The notes: generated from the sequence alone by a model not told the origin. Shown: positions 46,513 through 58,064, numbered from the stretch's first letter. The stretch: 64,000 bases of DNA from Rhypophila decipiens (GCA_033297075.1 MU858068.1:248001-312000); one strand, 5' to 3'. Numbers and translations: made by a program.

Positions 46513-48840
46513 TCACCTTCGCCGCGTACGCGAAGCAGGCATTGACTCGAATGCATCGTCTTCGGATATCTCATCATCGCTAATCTCAACCGCCTTCTGC
46601 GAGGGCTTCTTCTGCGACTGAGAGAAGTTGAGTGTCGTCTGCCGTGTTTTGGTCGCCGCTCCCCGTGTCGGGCGAGTCGATTTCGGCGGTGGTGGGGGTG
46701 GTGCCACCTCATCGTCGTCGTCGTCTTCCATGATAACGTCTTCCTCCTCATTATCGCTGTCTGAGAAAGGATTTGCTTTCTTCCGGCCCCGTGCGGGAGC
46801 CTTCTTTGGTGCCGCTGCCTTCTTGGCAGGTGCAGCTTTCTTAGCCGGGGCTGCCTTCTTGGTTGCGGTAGTCCTTGAAGCAGTTGCACGTTTGGGAGGC
46901 TCTTTGGGTGGAGGTAATTGTGACACAAACAGACCTTCTTCATCCTCACTGAAGGCAACACCTGAAGTGGGTGCTGCGCGTCGCCCTCTCCCACTTGCCG
47001 CTCGTGGCTCGGGAGAAGATGGCACTTCCTCCATCGCTTCGGGTTGGGCTGTCCAGTGGCCATCCAAATCCGAGTCCCACCCGTCCGGCCTCTCCTTGAA
47101 GCGCCGCTTCCGCTGGGCTTGCTTCCGCTGTCCTGATACAAAGCTCTTCTCCATCACCCTCCGGAAATCCTCAATGTGCGTGTCTAGGCCTTCGGTGATC
47201 TTTTCATCATCAAGTTGGAGGAGACCTTTGACTTGGGTCGAGAGCGAGTCCATCACAAACATCTCGACGGCATGCTTGTCGTCTTTGCTGACGAATTGGT
47301 TGACCGCGTCACCAAATGGTGCTTGTGGCAAAATCTTGAGCGACTGCTGAGCAAAGAACTCGTTGACAAGTGTGTCAACTTTGACTGTATCGACCCCTTC
47401 AAGGGCCTCCGCCACGCTTTCGGGAAGGCTGGTGTCAGCATTGACTCTTCCTGTAGTTCGCTTGTGTTAGCTGTGCTATTTGAGGTATGAAGTTATGTAA
47501 TTTTCGGCGTTCACATACTTGTTGCTGCCGTCTTCTTGCGGTAAAAGTAGACGACATCGTTCTGATTGGCGACCTTTCCTGCAAACCGGTTGGAGAACCG
47601 CTGCGGGTTTTCAACTTCAAACTTGGCCCCTTCGGGTGCAGTGTATTCCACTTTGAGCCGGATAAGAGGCAAGGGCGGCTGGTCGTCGTCGCCCATTTCC
47701 TCGTCACCATGTATCGACAGCCAGTTTTCTCTGGCTTCTTCTATCATCTCTTCCACAATGATCATCAACCTCTTGGTGATATCCTGGCGGTTGTCGGGCT
47801 TGTGTTCAAGTCCCTTGAACCGCTTGTCTGTGGCCAGAACAACTTCACGGGTCACGAACGGGCGGACCGTCCTGAGCGGTATCTTCTCCACCTCAAATTT
47901 CTTCCCGGTGACGTTGAGAATGGCGACTTGCTTGGTAACTGCCTCGCCAGGAACAAGAGAGGTCGCGACCGAAGACCCCGGTTGCATGACATGGAAACCT
48001 GTCTCTGGGTTCCGTTGGGGGTCGATCAGACACTCGTGCTCATGGCCCCAGATAACGAGGTCCATAAAGTCAGGCAGCACGTTCTCGGAAACGTAACTTG
48101 TGGGTGTGTGTGCGTAGTGGTTTTGGTGAAGGGCCATAAGGTTGAAAAAGTCTTGCTTTTGCTGGTTCGGTCGGTAGAACCTGACCTTGTTGTCTCTAAA
48201 GGTCCGATGCATACGCTCGTCGCGCACGTTGCTCAGACCGTACAGAGCCAGCTTCGTCCTGCCTTTTTGCAACAGAATGGGCTTCACATGGATATTATCC
48301 GCCTCGGGCACACGGCCAAAGTAGTTGACGAGACCGGCAACTTGCAGCAAGTCCAAGGAGCAATAGTGGCCATCTCCGCTCGGGTCATCGTGATTGCCGT
48401 GGATCGAAAAGACTGGGATGGAGATGTTGATGTCTGGATCCTGGTAATTGACGTGCGTGAATGCGCCCTCGAACACTTCGGCGGCATCGCTGAGAAACTC
48501 GAGCTCGCAAGGCCTCATTCCTAGACAGTTCTTCCTGAGAGAGCGCATGACCTGGTACATTGCTTTGCGCGACGGCTTGTTCTCGTGGAAAAGGTCGCCG
48601 CCGAGCAGCACCATGTCGACGTCCTGCTTTTTCGCAATCTGCATGATCTCGTCAAAGGTGCGCCAGCTGTCATCTTTTCGAATGGGGTCTCGTTCCTCGA
48701 ATCCTACATGGTTATCTGTAGATACGAGGATTCGGATCGTGTCCTCATCTGGAAGAGGCATCAGCAACATGCGACGGGGCGGAAATTCACGGAATACTGG
48801 ACAAATGTCAAGGACGAAACGCACCGTTATTGCGCGGCAT
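46513..48840 (-). CDS. MRE11: double-strand-break repair nuclease Mre11
   Basis: Three exons (48840-48825, 48748-47519, 47450-46513) give 727 aa. The 16-nt first exon encodes MPRNN. The phosphodiesterase motifs are complete: S-T-D-N-H-V-G, L-L-G-G-D-L-F-H-E-N-K-P-S, S-I-H-G-N-H-D-D-P and V-I-W-G-H-E-H-E-C. The capping domain follows (Y-T-A-P-E-G-A-K-F, then N-P-Q-R-F-S-N-R-F). The C-terminal tail is basic and lysine/alanine/proline-rich, then acidic (E-E-E-D-V-I-M-E-D-D-D-D-D), with the R-G and S/D-rich end seen in other fungi. Mre11 works with Rad50 and Nbs1/Xrs2 in end resection, meiotic break processing, telomere upkeep and Tel1 activation. Confidence 0.97.
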
Positions 48841-49345
48841 CGTGCAGAGAAACCCGAGCGAGCTCAGGATTTGTCTTCATTCGGCAGGGTAGGTACAATC
48901 AGATACCAAAAGCAAGCAGTATTTCGCTGACAACACAAGGTGGCGGGTCAGAACTGTTGGTGGGCGATGTGATCAGAATGAGAAGTCGAGTTAGGTTGGA
49001 ACTGCGCGTTTGGCGGAGTGACGCGGTAAGCTCACGAAATCACCTGACGGCCGTATTGCATTTTGACACTGACTGCTGAAATACGTACCGATACGTAATA
49101 CAGGTTCCGTTCTGTTTGGGATCAAATTGGTGGGGTAGCAGCGCTGTTAAAAGAGTAACCCCTATTTTTAGGGGCTCCCGGTCAGCTTCCTGCCTCTCTT
49201 CAGTCACCAAGGTACGAGGGATCAGACGTCAACTTACCTATACACATTACACACTTACACAGTATCCCTGTAACCAGATCAAATGGTTTTCGAGACTCAT
49301 GTGTCCTAGGTAACACAACCTTTTCCTGGCAAAAGCTCCTCCACA
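48841..49345. other. divergent promoter region
   Basis: 5' region of MRE11 and of the exon candidate at 49346. No gene seen. Confidence 0.45.
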
Positions 49346-49517
49346 ATGTCAGATTTTCCTGACATTGTGAGAGGACCTCGTCGAACGCGCTTGTTCGAGC
49401 GAGCCGAAGAGCGTGGCTCGGTTGTCACGGCAGCTCGTCATGCTGCCCGGGCTGCCTTTACCACTGAGCGCCTTCGATCTTCTCCTATCGGACGGAACAG
49501 CAACGGCATACCCAATT
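49346..49517 (+). CDS. candidate coding exon, possibly 5' exon of APC10
   Basis: The frame MSDFPDIVRGPRRTRLFERA continues to a GTAAGT donor at 49518. The peptide is helical and basic (E-E-R-G-S-V-V-T-A-A-R-H-A-A-R-A-A-F) and looks coding. Its phase (one extra base) would fit an acceptor such as CAAG at 49997-50000, keeping frame into the APC10 frame upstream of the ATG at 50051. That would need an unusually long intron of about 480 nt. It could also be a separate small gene. No family recognised. Confidence 0.35.
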
Positions 49518-50050
49518 GTAAGTCTTGTTTTTCTTTTGGTCTCATATACCACTGTTGAATTGTTCGCTCTTCAGAAGCATATTCCTCCTCGGACAGATTA
49601 TTTCTTGGCCCCAGTGTGCATCATTTTCGATATTATCAAGCTCTTTGACAGAGTGCCCCCTTTTCCTGTTGATTACTATTCTTTTGTTTATCGTTCTATG
49701 GGACTTATACCATCTTATAAGCCAAGCCGTACTGCTTTATTCATATGAATCACCTCCTCCCAGGTGTAAGAACTATATGTCTATGCACTTGGTCCTCATT
49801 ACCTTCGCTCCTTCCTCAAAACCCCCCATACCTTCCTTTAGTCAAGCTTCGTTCTCGCTGCCTACAAACCCCCGGGCAGTTTCACACTTTACACAATTTT
49901 CTTCATTCACTCAACAACTCCCACAACCCGGCTTCGGTGAGTACCCTTCTCCCCAACTCTTCCTCACTCCCTCAAAGCACTGCTGCAGCTCTCGCGCAAG
50001 TCAGTCCCCCTCCCTTCTTCCTGTCCCCTCACTCCTCCTCTTCCCAGACC

Positions 50051-51225
50051 ATGGACGGCAGCGGGGTGCCCCGGAGGGCGCAGTACGTCCTCGGGGAGCT
50101 GGACCCCGGCGCCGACTTCAACGCGCCAAGATGGCCGCAGCACCGTCTTCGGCCCATTACCAACGACCAAGAGAACCAATCCCAGGTCACACCAGGCATC
50201 TTTCTTGGCTATTACGATGCAGATGAAGTTGATGAGCTGACAGCTTCGGGTGAAGTCCAAGCAGGAACCATGCCGTCCAATCCCTCGCCAGTCGAATCCC
50301 CTCCCCCGGCCTCGCCGTATGGCAGCGACGATGGCAGCGAGCTGGAGGATCAGATGGACTTTGGAAATGTCCAGGACGACGATCTCGTTGACGATGACGA
50401 CACCATGGACAGAGATCTTGGAGAAGACGACCTCGATCATGATGAGGAAGTCGATGAGCAGGCTGAATCCGATGAGCCTCTCCAACCTGAACTCGATCCT
50501 GCGGCCCTCGGGCTAAAAGAGATCAACAACCTCGCCAACTTTGGTGTCAGCAGTCATAAGCCAGGAAATGGCGTTGCTGAGCTGTTGAGCGATGACCTGG
50601 ACAAGTACTGGCAGTAAGTGTGATCCTCTCCTTCCTACTTCTGGTATATTTCTGATGGCTTTCCAGATCCGATGGGCAACAGCCTCATCTCCTCACGGTC
50701 CACTTTGTCCGTCGTGTCGAGATTCGGGCGATTAGGTTCTACGTCGACTACAACCAAGACGAGTCGTACACACCGACCAACATCATCTTTCACGCCGGAA
50801 CTGGGCCTCATGACCTGACGCAGTTTGCCGAGATGCCCCTCGTCAACCCAGTGGGCTGGCAGGACGTGCCAATTGCTGGCTGTGGCGGCGGTGCCGATGG
50901 AGATTCGCTCTGCTGTTTCATCGTCCAAATGCACATCAAGGAGAACCATCAGAACGGCAAAGACACGCATATCCGCGGTCTGAAGATTTACTCACAGGAT
51001 GAGAACGCCACATCTCGACCAGTGCAGGAAGTCATCCACGAGATCGAAGTCAACAACCACCATGCTCGCTTCTCTGCGACCGTCAGAGACTCGGACCTGG
51101 ACCAGGAGGAGTTACAGAACCTTCTCGATATGATTGATCGAGCCGAGACGGGACAAGCATCTCGACCCAACGGGCCCGGATTCACGATTCACGAGGATTT
51201 TATGCGCGATCCAGAAATTCGCTGA
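50051..51225 (+). CDS. APC10: anaphase-promoting complex subunit Apc10/Doc1
   Basis: Two exons (50051-50613, 50667-51225) give 373 aa from the ATG at 50051; an upstream exon at 49346 may extend it. The N-terminal half is acidic and low-complexity (D-D-D-L-V-D-D-D-D). The DOC domain is unmistakable: L-G-L-K-E-I-N-N-L-A-N-F-G-V-S, then Y-W-Q-S-D-G-Q-Q-P-H-L, V-D-Y-N-Q-D-E-S-Y-T-P-T, and H-Q-N-G-K-D-T-H-I-R-G-L-K-I-Y. Apc10 is the substrate co-receptor of the APC/C ubiquitin ligase, working with Cdc20 or Cdh1 on D-box substrates. The protein runs about 70 residues beyond the DOC domain (A-R-F-S-A-T-V-R-D-S-D). Confidence 0.95.
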
Positions 51226-51668
51226 ACATTGACGTTTCTCGTACCTTTCGAGCGTTTTTTGAGTTGGTTGACTTTGGAGTTTGGGCGCAGCACAACGGCT
51301 GTTCGGGATGACCAAGGTTGGTCTGGTGGGTCCATAACGTTTCTTTGATGCATGGGATGATACCTCTGGTCGCTCTGATCGTTTGGGCAAGCATGGTTTC
51401 CAAAACCTTCTTTTTCCCTTGGTGCCGGACGGATCAAGTTGTCAACTTGCGGATGGCTTTGCCGTTAGGTTCGGGAATGTTTGGTATGGAATCTGGTCAC
51501 CTAGACGGCTTTTCTATTGCAATAGCGTTGGAGCCAAAAAGGGCCATACCGGAATTTGCCAGATATACCAACAGTGAACCAACCAAATGATATATGATAT
51601 TCTTGGAGTGTTATGCACAGCCTTCACACAAAGCTAACTTCTGAACTTGTTTACCTACGCAACTCCAC
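51226..51668. other. intergenic region between convergent genes
   Basis: 3' regions of APC10 and the SDR. Nothing else seen. Confidence 0.45.
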
Positions 51669-52684
51669 CTAGCTCTTATTCAGGATGGAGGCGTTATCCA
51701 GCAACCAGCGTGAAGCCCCACTCGACCCTTCCTTTGAGACACTGAGTGAAACATCCTCCCAGTCGTGCATCAATTTCAGCTGCTCGTTGCATTTCTGCCG
51801 AATTGCTTCCAACGAGTCGGGTCCCAACACCACCCGCACGGGGAACGGACGACCCTTGGCCAGTCCTTCACCCTTGATGACATCAATGATGGCATTGGTA
51901 AGTTTGGTGATATCAGATGGCGCTATTGCACCTGATGGAATGCCCGACTCGGGGCCAAATACTCTGTTGAACAGCGGACCGTAATCGCCAAGCTGGGTTG
52001 GGCCACCGGTGTTTGGGGATCCTGCCGTTGGGGTGGTCAAGTCAGAGTCGAAACCGCCTGGCTCAAATATGATGGAGCGGAGACCCAGGGTTGAATCTCT
52101 TTTTGGAGAGCCTCAGCGTACACTATTTTTATGAGACGGTATTGTGAGATTGTTAGCCAAGGTTCATCGGTAAAAAGGGACAATAAGGCTTTTGTAGACA
52201 ACTAACTTGTCAAGGCGGCCTTGGTAACAGAGTAATGGGTCAAAAAGGGCAGAGCAACCCAGCCCAGTCCTGCTCCGATAAAAGCCACAGTGCCTTGCTT
52301 TGCGGCTCGCATGTGTGGGAGCACGGCCTGGGTGACTTTCGTGGCGCCAAAGAGGTTGATGTCAAAGATGTTCTTGACAAAGTCCTCGCTGCCTTCTTCG
52401 AGGGTGGACATGCCTGTGCGCCCGGCATTGTTGACTAGGACGTCGATTCTGCCGTGGATGGAGACGGCGTGGTCGATGATTGATTGGATTTGGAGAAGGG
52501 GGGAGGTCACGTCTAGGTCGAGAGCTGTGATGGAGTGGGGGGACGAGGATTGAAGAGAGGCGAGACGGGTTGTTGCTCCTCGGCCTGTGGCGATTACCTT
52601 GTCCCCGCGGGATACTATTGCGTGGACGAGAGCGAGGCCGCTCCCGGAGGTGCAGCCTGTGATGAGCCAGACGAGTCCACTCAT
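51669..52684 (-). CDS. short-chain dehydrogenase/reductase, one -1 frameshift
   Basis: Exon 1 is 52684-52207. A GTTAGT...TAG intron follows, and exon 2 starts at 52122. The N-terminal nucleotide site is T-G-C-T-S-G-S-G; the N-N-A-G motif and the catalytic Y-S-V-T-K are present, so it is a classical SDR. In exon 2 the frame M-Y-A-E-A-L-Q-K-E-I-Q-P breaks at 52088-52090 and resumes as L-G-L-R-S-I-I-F-E-P-G-G-F to the end at 51669. One extra C in the CCC run restores a 310-aa protein. Like the break at 7429-7432, it is a single lost C in a short C run, so a sequence error is quite possible. Substrate unknown. Confidence 0.75.
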
Positions 52685-53254
52685 GATGGGTGTTTAGGAA
52701 GGGCCAGGTGCTTTGAGATGGCGATATGGAAGATAAAAGGAAAACAATTGCGAGGGAAACAGAATGATTCGGGGGGAATATCGACAGCTATTTATATTTC
52801 TATCTCGGTGGTTTTCCAGCAACCGTGTTCGACCAGTGCTTTCACCCCTCAACTGACCTCCAACGGGAGACATTACCGTCGTGGGCAGGGTACTTTGTTG
52901 TAGTTTAACCTGCATATCTTGCCCATGACCCTTCGGCAAATGGTTGCGACATTCAGCAAAAAAAAGGAAACAAAACGCAACTTTACATACGGCTGCAGTC
53001 CAGGCAGCTGTTTCGTGACAATGCGACCATGCTGGTGCAAGTAAATATTTACCCAGAAAGAGACTAGCGTCAAGGAGTTTGCGGCTCCAAGGGGACGAGG
53101 CCGGATTTGCACGGAGTTACCTATCTCCAATTACAGTGGATGGTTTGCAAATCAGCGCACATCGGCCCCCGGGGATTGGGATTCTAAAGTCCGACAGCCA
53201 TTGAACCACCACCCGACTCTTCTCGCTTATTATTATGAACAGGTTTGTTCCATG
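52685..53254. other. intergenic region
   Basis: Promoter of the SDR and 3' side of the LYS1-like gene. A tRNA-like stretch at 53161-53220 (minus) was examined and rejected. No gene seen. Confidence 0.5.
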
Positions 53255-54540
53255 TCACAAATGCCCAGTCCTGGTAGCCCTCACGTTTTTCGACCACAAC
53301 AATAGTTTGACCACGTCCTGGAATTTCTGCTCGGCTCTCGTCCAAACTGGTTCGGTTTCTCGCTTATTCAAGGTGAGTAAAGCCGGTAGCAGTTGAAGGG
53401 AAAAGTCATTGCTGGCATCCCGGGCGACCAAATTTGGGAGAGGATCGTAGTTGACGACGGTCAACGGCGGCCCGTCCCCTCCTAAAGGAATCGAAACGGT
53501 GGACGGCTGGTTCAGGCCCGAGTACTCTGACTGCTCGACGTCGACATCGATAGGGCTGTACGGACATGTTAGGATGCCGCACCCTGAAGTAGGATCGGAA
53601 ATCACGCTCAGTGTTCGTCCGGGATGGGACAGTGTCCGCTCTTCGAGAACCGGGGGATAGAATCTGGGGCAGAGGTCGAGGCAGTTGATCAAGACATCAG
53701 ACGTGGGAATCTCGGAGAAGGGGCCGCCTGTGAGGACCTCGTTGACGTCTCGTTCGAGGATGAACTGAGGTGGGATGATGCCCACGGCTCTGCAGAGGCC
53801 AAGCGCGCCCATCCCGCAGAGAGTATTGGCCCCCAGAACAACGACTTGCGGCGGGGGGTACGAGTTTCTCTCGATGGCTACCGAGACACTCGACGACACG
53901 TCCTCGGCCAAGCAGAGGGCCCAGGGGTACCGTAACGGGGAGAGAGGCCGGAGGAGAACCGCTGGATGGAGCAACTGATGTGACCAGGCCAGCAGGGCGG
54001 TTGCCGCGCCAGCAAATCCGGCCCAGTAACTGAAGCTAACAACACGACGCCCGGCGTCATCGGTCAAGCATTCGAGATCATACAGCTTGCCGCCGCCGTC
54101 CACGAACCGGCCGAGGTAGTCGGACCATCCGTCTTGCCTATTGTAGCAGTTGCCAAAGTGGATGTGGGTGTGGCGCAAGAGATGAGGTTCGCTGGGAAGC
54201 TGGTTCAGGCCGATGATGATGTGGTCCGCCGGAGCTGTGACCCATGAGCCCTCGGCCACAATCCTCGCTCCCACCTCTTGGAACGCTTTATCACCGTAGA
54301 TGCGTCTGCGACTGTGCTCGATGTGAACATGGTAACCGGCCTCGAGTAGCGCTTTGGCTGTAGGGGGCGACACTGCATGAACAAGATCAGTGGTGGGATC
54401 TAACCCAAGCCAATTTACTCGGCCGAGAGATCAACAACAAGTACTACGGAGTACCCACAAGCTGAACGCTGCTCCAGGGGGTCCATCTCGGCTCGGAGAT
54501 GGAGGGTGGTGATGTGTGCTGCTGTGACCGTTGTCGCCAT
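53255..54540 (-). CDS. saccharopine dehydrogenase (LYS1)-like paralogue with altered active site
   Basis: Two exons (54540-54459, 54372-53255; donor GTGGGT) give 399 aa (yeast Lys1: 373). The N-terminus aligns directly with NAD-dependent L-lysine-forming saccharopine dehydrogenase: T-L-H-L-R-A-E, L-E-Q-R-S-A-L-S-P-P-T-A-K-A-L-L, E-G-S-W-V-T-A-P-A-D-H-I-I-I-G-L, then D-D-A-G-R-R-V-V-S-F and W-A-G-F-A-G-A-A. Where yeast has the catalytic Lys77 (G-L-K-E) this protein has Asn84 (G-L-N-Q), and where yeast has His96 (F-A-H-C-Y) it has Asn102 (F-G-N-C-Y). Both acid-base groups are thus missing. The frame is intact, so it is a conserved but probably differently acting paralogue. No lysine-pathway genes adjoin. 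No gene symbol is given for that reason. Confidence 0.85.
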
Positions 54541-55162
54541 GGTGATCTGCAGTCGGGGCAGAGGGACAGTAGGATTAAAATCCTAGAGTCCAAGGGTCAA
54601 CCTCCACAAAGAACAGAAATAAAATCTCTCAAAGCCGCTCATCTTCTACATCTAACGGAGCTCTCAACAGTTTAGTCGCAGAGTTCAAGCCACCAAGCAA
54701 GAGACGGGTTCCATGGCCGAGGTACCGCGAGCCTAGTGTCGGCTCAGAGCTGCAACTGGCTCGCCGTTGAGCAACTGAAAACGAAGTGCCTTTCATCGTT
54801 AAGGGATCAGCATGTGTGGTTTGTTCCACACAGGCATTTGTAGAGAATTGTTCGTCTTCAAGTCGGAGGTCGGATACTAGTTTAATCTTGTGAAGCAATT
54901 TCCAGAGTGACGGCATGAATGGTGGTCACTGGTGAGCTTGCCCGGGAGGCATTGAAAGTGGGGGCAGGAGCAGAGAGGAGCCTGGAGGAAACGAATGCTC
55001 ATCAGCATCCCACAGCAACCCCTCCCCCGCACTTTCAGGGGCGCTGCTCAATCACCCAACACGACGCCAGAGATCATGATCACAACCTGGAACCGTCCAG
55101 ATTCTCGATACCAGACGTAGACGATAGCCATACATACCAAATTAACAAGTTGATGAATTACC
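54541..55162. other. divergent promoter region
   Basis: 5' region of the LYS1-like gene (minus) and the Pof1-like gene (plus). Nothing else seen. Confidence 0.5.
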
Positions 55163-56164
55163 ATGTCAGCCTCTGAAAACCCTTTGCCCCCTATGAGCCC
55201 GCCTCGAAGAGCCCTACTTGACTTTTTTTCGCGTGCCCTGTCGTCTTTCCAGCATTCAAGCTCCAAGTTCCAAGTCATCTGCACGATCCCTCCAGCGCGT
55301 CGCGACCATGACCGTCTCCCCGTCCCGACTCCTCCTTCCACGAGACCGCGCACCTTGGTCGTGCTCGACTCGTCCTTCAATCCACCTACCATAGCCCATC
55401 TACGGATGGCCGCATCTGCGCTCCATGACCTGACCAAGAGCAAACGGAAGGACTTGGGCGCGGTGCGCTTGTTGTTACTGCTGGCAGTCAACAATGCCGA
55501 TAAAGCACCCAAGCCCGCGCCATTTGATCAGCGGTTGGCTCTGATGTGGGCATTTGCAAAGGACATCCAAAGTAGCTCGGGCCAAGGCAGCATTGTATCG
55601 GAAGAGATGGGGAAAACAAGGGAGCAAGAAGAGGGGTGGAATATCGACATCGCCCTCTCCACACAGCCCTACTTTCACGAAAAGAGTGCAGCCATTGCTC
55701 AGTCAGACTTTTACGAGGGCAGTCAGAATGACAAAGAAGAGGTCATGGAGCAGGTAATTCTCGCCGGGTACGATACCCTCATCCGCATATTCAATCCCAA
55801 GTACTATGGGCCACCGACCTCTCCAGCCCGGTCCGCAACACCTATACAGAAAGCACTGGATCCGTTCTTTTCCCGCGCAAAACTCCGTGTTACGCTTCGA
55901 ACAGACGACGAGTGGGGCGGGAAGGAAGACCAACTGGCCTATCTGCAGGGCGTCTTGACAGGTGAAGGGTTGAGAAAGGTCGGCGGGAGTCAAGAGTGGG
56001 GACGCAGAATCGAAATGGTTGAGGGACGCAAGGTTGGTGAGGATATCGTGAGCAGTACGTATGCGAGAGAGGCTGCAAAGAGTCGCGATTGGGAGAGGTT
56101 GGGCAAGATTGTGACCCCCGAGGTTCGCGCGTGGGTCGAAGGAGAGGGTCTGTATGCCGAATAG
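55163..56164 (+). CDS. Pof1-like nicotinamide/nucleotide adenylyltransferase
   Basis: Intronless, 333 aa. The start follows TTACC. The nucleotidyltransferase core shows V-L-D-S-S-F-N-P-P-T-I-A-H-L, where T-I-A-H is the variant of the H-x-G-H loop seen in Pof1 proteins. The C-terminal I-V-S-S-T-Y-A-R (usual I-S-S-T-x-x-R) binds the phosphate. L-L-L-A-V-N-N-A-D-K sits in the middle. Yeast Pof1 is an NMN adenylyltransferase-like protein with ATPase activity linked to ER quality control and filamentation. Here only family membership is seen; substrate (NMN, CMP or other) is inference. Confidence 0.85.
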   Translation: MSASENPLPPMSPPRRALLDFFSRALSSFQHSSSKFQVICTIPPARRDHDRLPVPTPPSTRPRTLVVLDSSFNPPTIAHLRMAASALHDLTKSKRKDLGAVRLLLLLAVNNADKAPKPAPFDQRLALMWAFAKDIQSSSGQGSIVSEEMGKTREQEEGWNIDIALSTQPYFHEKSAAIAQSDFYEGSQNDKEEVMEQVILAGYDTLIRIFNPKYYGPPTSPARSATPIQKALDPFFSRAKLRVTLRTDDEWGGKEDQLAYLQGVLTGEGLRKVGGSQEWGRRIEMVEGRKVGEDIVSSTYAREAAKSRDWERLGKIVTPEVRAWVEGEGLYAE

Positions 56165-58064
56165 TGAGGGGTTCTGTAGCTATGTTAGTATGGATGGAGA
56201 ATAGTCAAATAATCGGTTTATCCATCGAATTAAAGACCTGCGATGGACAGAGGAGTCCAAGAAGCGCTGCACATCGCCTCTTGGACAAAGGCATTAGGAG
56301 AAATTGACAGCGCAAGAAATAGGTATAACTCGTGGCCCGTTGACGAAGAGAAACAACACTCCCAATGACTTGTTGCACCCTTTTCCCATCACCCTTGCCA
56401 AATTTCGCTGTTGTCAAGGAAGAAAAAGCAGCAAAATCGCTGTGACCGCGAGAAATTTTGGCGGTGATGCGCGGCAAAACATTCACAGGCCAAAAAGTCG
56501 ACAGCTTGGTGGGTTTTCGCCCAAGAAGCCCCACCAAAAAGTTTAATGCTGCCCCACACCGCCTGGAAATTTTCGGCGTGCACGGGCCGCACCCTCTGGG
56601 TATATATCGTCCTCTCCCCTCCCGCCAATTCCATTTTCTTTTCTCTTTTTTTCCTCATGTCGACAATACTTCAGTATGCCCCCCCCCAAACCAGCAACAG
56701 CTGCCTTCCAAACCAACCATCGCGAACATTCGCTAACCACACTGCGCCCAACAGGAGAATCATTTCTATAGTAGTCGTCCTCTTTTGTGTTCCCTAAAGG
56801 AGCCACAGATCCCACCCGGGTTGATGATTTTATATCCTCAGCACCCAACAGTGAGAAACGCCTTTGGTTTTTGCTCTCGCTCTGCCTGCAAAGGTGGCGG
56901 TTGTCCTCACGGGCAACTGTATAGAGAGTGGCGATGATCTGTACCCCGTCTTTCGAGGTCTTGCCCTTGTGGCGCTCGGGCGGGGTGGGTACTGATGGAA
57001 GTCTGACCGGCTTTGATCAAAACTTTTTTTTTCATTGCGCTCCTGGGCATTCCTTGCTCTGGACGTGAAGAAGAAAATCTTTTCCAGATGTTTGGTTGTG
57101 TGCTCAACTACGAATTGTCGTCAATTGTTCGACGACGTTGCAAATTTCTTTTGCACTGTTCCTGTCAGGCAGTCCCCCTCTGATCCTGCTTTGGATTTTT
57201 TTTCTTCGAACTCTGCGTGTCGTTTTGGTGCCATGAACATAATTTACCTTTTTCATTCCAACAAAGTTTGCATCTCAAGCCCCTTTTTCTAGCCACACAT
57301 TTCATCTCACTTGCTCAAGGTGCCTTGCACCTCGCAATCTCAAAAAACTTTGTCTTTGTCCAGAGTCCACCGTACCTACCATCACCACCATCGCATGTAG
57401 TAGTCCATCACCACTTCTAACTCCACCACAGCGTGTTGTCAGCAACACGGCAACGACGCCACTGAGATCACTTGACTAGACGCTCATCTGAGAGTACGAT
57501 GTGACCAGAAAAGGGACGTTCGGTCTGGTTGCTCCGCAGAAGCTTGACCTTCTTCTCCTGCTTAGCTAACGCGCAGCATTTGTTGTTGTTATGACCAATT
57601 CACGTATGTCGATTGAGGAATGTGTCTTGGGCCAGGGATTGACGATATCTTTCTTGAGACGATTGCCTATGGTACAGTTACACTCCACATACATGGTTTC
57701 CAGCGTCTCTTCTATATGAAATGAATCTGGTTAACATAAACAACGGTAAAGGGGAGAGGATAGAATACGGTGAAATGGTAAAGTGGACTATTTTATCTGG
57801 AATGGACGTTGAAGTAACGATGGCAACATCATCAATGCATGTCCCAGGCCACCGGTATGTTTATAATTCTACAAATTCACGAGGATAGTCATGATGATTG
57901 AATGCAGAAAATGGGATCTCGATTCAAGAAAATGAGCCGGACGATATGCAAATGACCGACAGAAGATTCATAGGCTCCTCAACGCCCTAGTGTCCTCCAT
58001 ATGCAACTATTCCAGTAAATGCAATGAATGATACATCAACCTGTACATCATGAGCCACTCCAAC
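56165..58064. other. 1.9-kb region, possible non-coding transcript
   Basis: No protein gene supported. From 56601 there is TATATAT, then a strong C/T tract (56610-56660), and a run of small plus-strand frames to about 57480. This layout resembles a promoter and 5' leader, but no downstream plus-strand gene follows; the next gene is on minus and ends at 58065. A non-coding RNA or a small unrecognised gene could start here. Confidence 0.4.
56601..56607 (+). promoter_or_regulatory. TATA-like box with downstream C/T tract
   Basis: TATATAT followed within 10 bases by a polypyrimidine leader, as in the promoters of the true genes here. Orphan: no recognised gene starts within 1 kb on plus. Confidence 0.35.

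Noticed and set aside
46628..47350. 240-aa plus open frame opposite the MRE11 tail
   Set aside because: Serine/alanine/glycine runs mirror the acidic and lysine/alanine-rich codons of MRE11 on the other strand.
53161..53220. tRNA-like stretch on minus (TGGTTCAATGG, then a CTTTAGA loop)
   Set aside because: The apparent anticodon stem has only three pairs and an 8-base loop, and no T-arm (GTTCRANNC) or acceptor stem follows.
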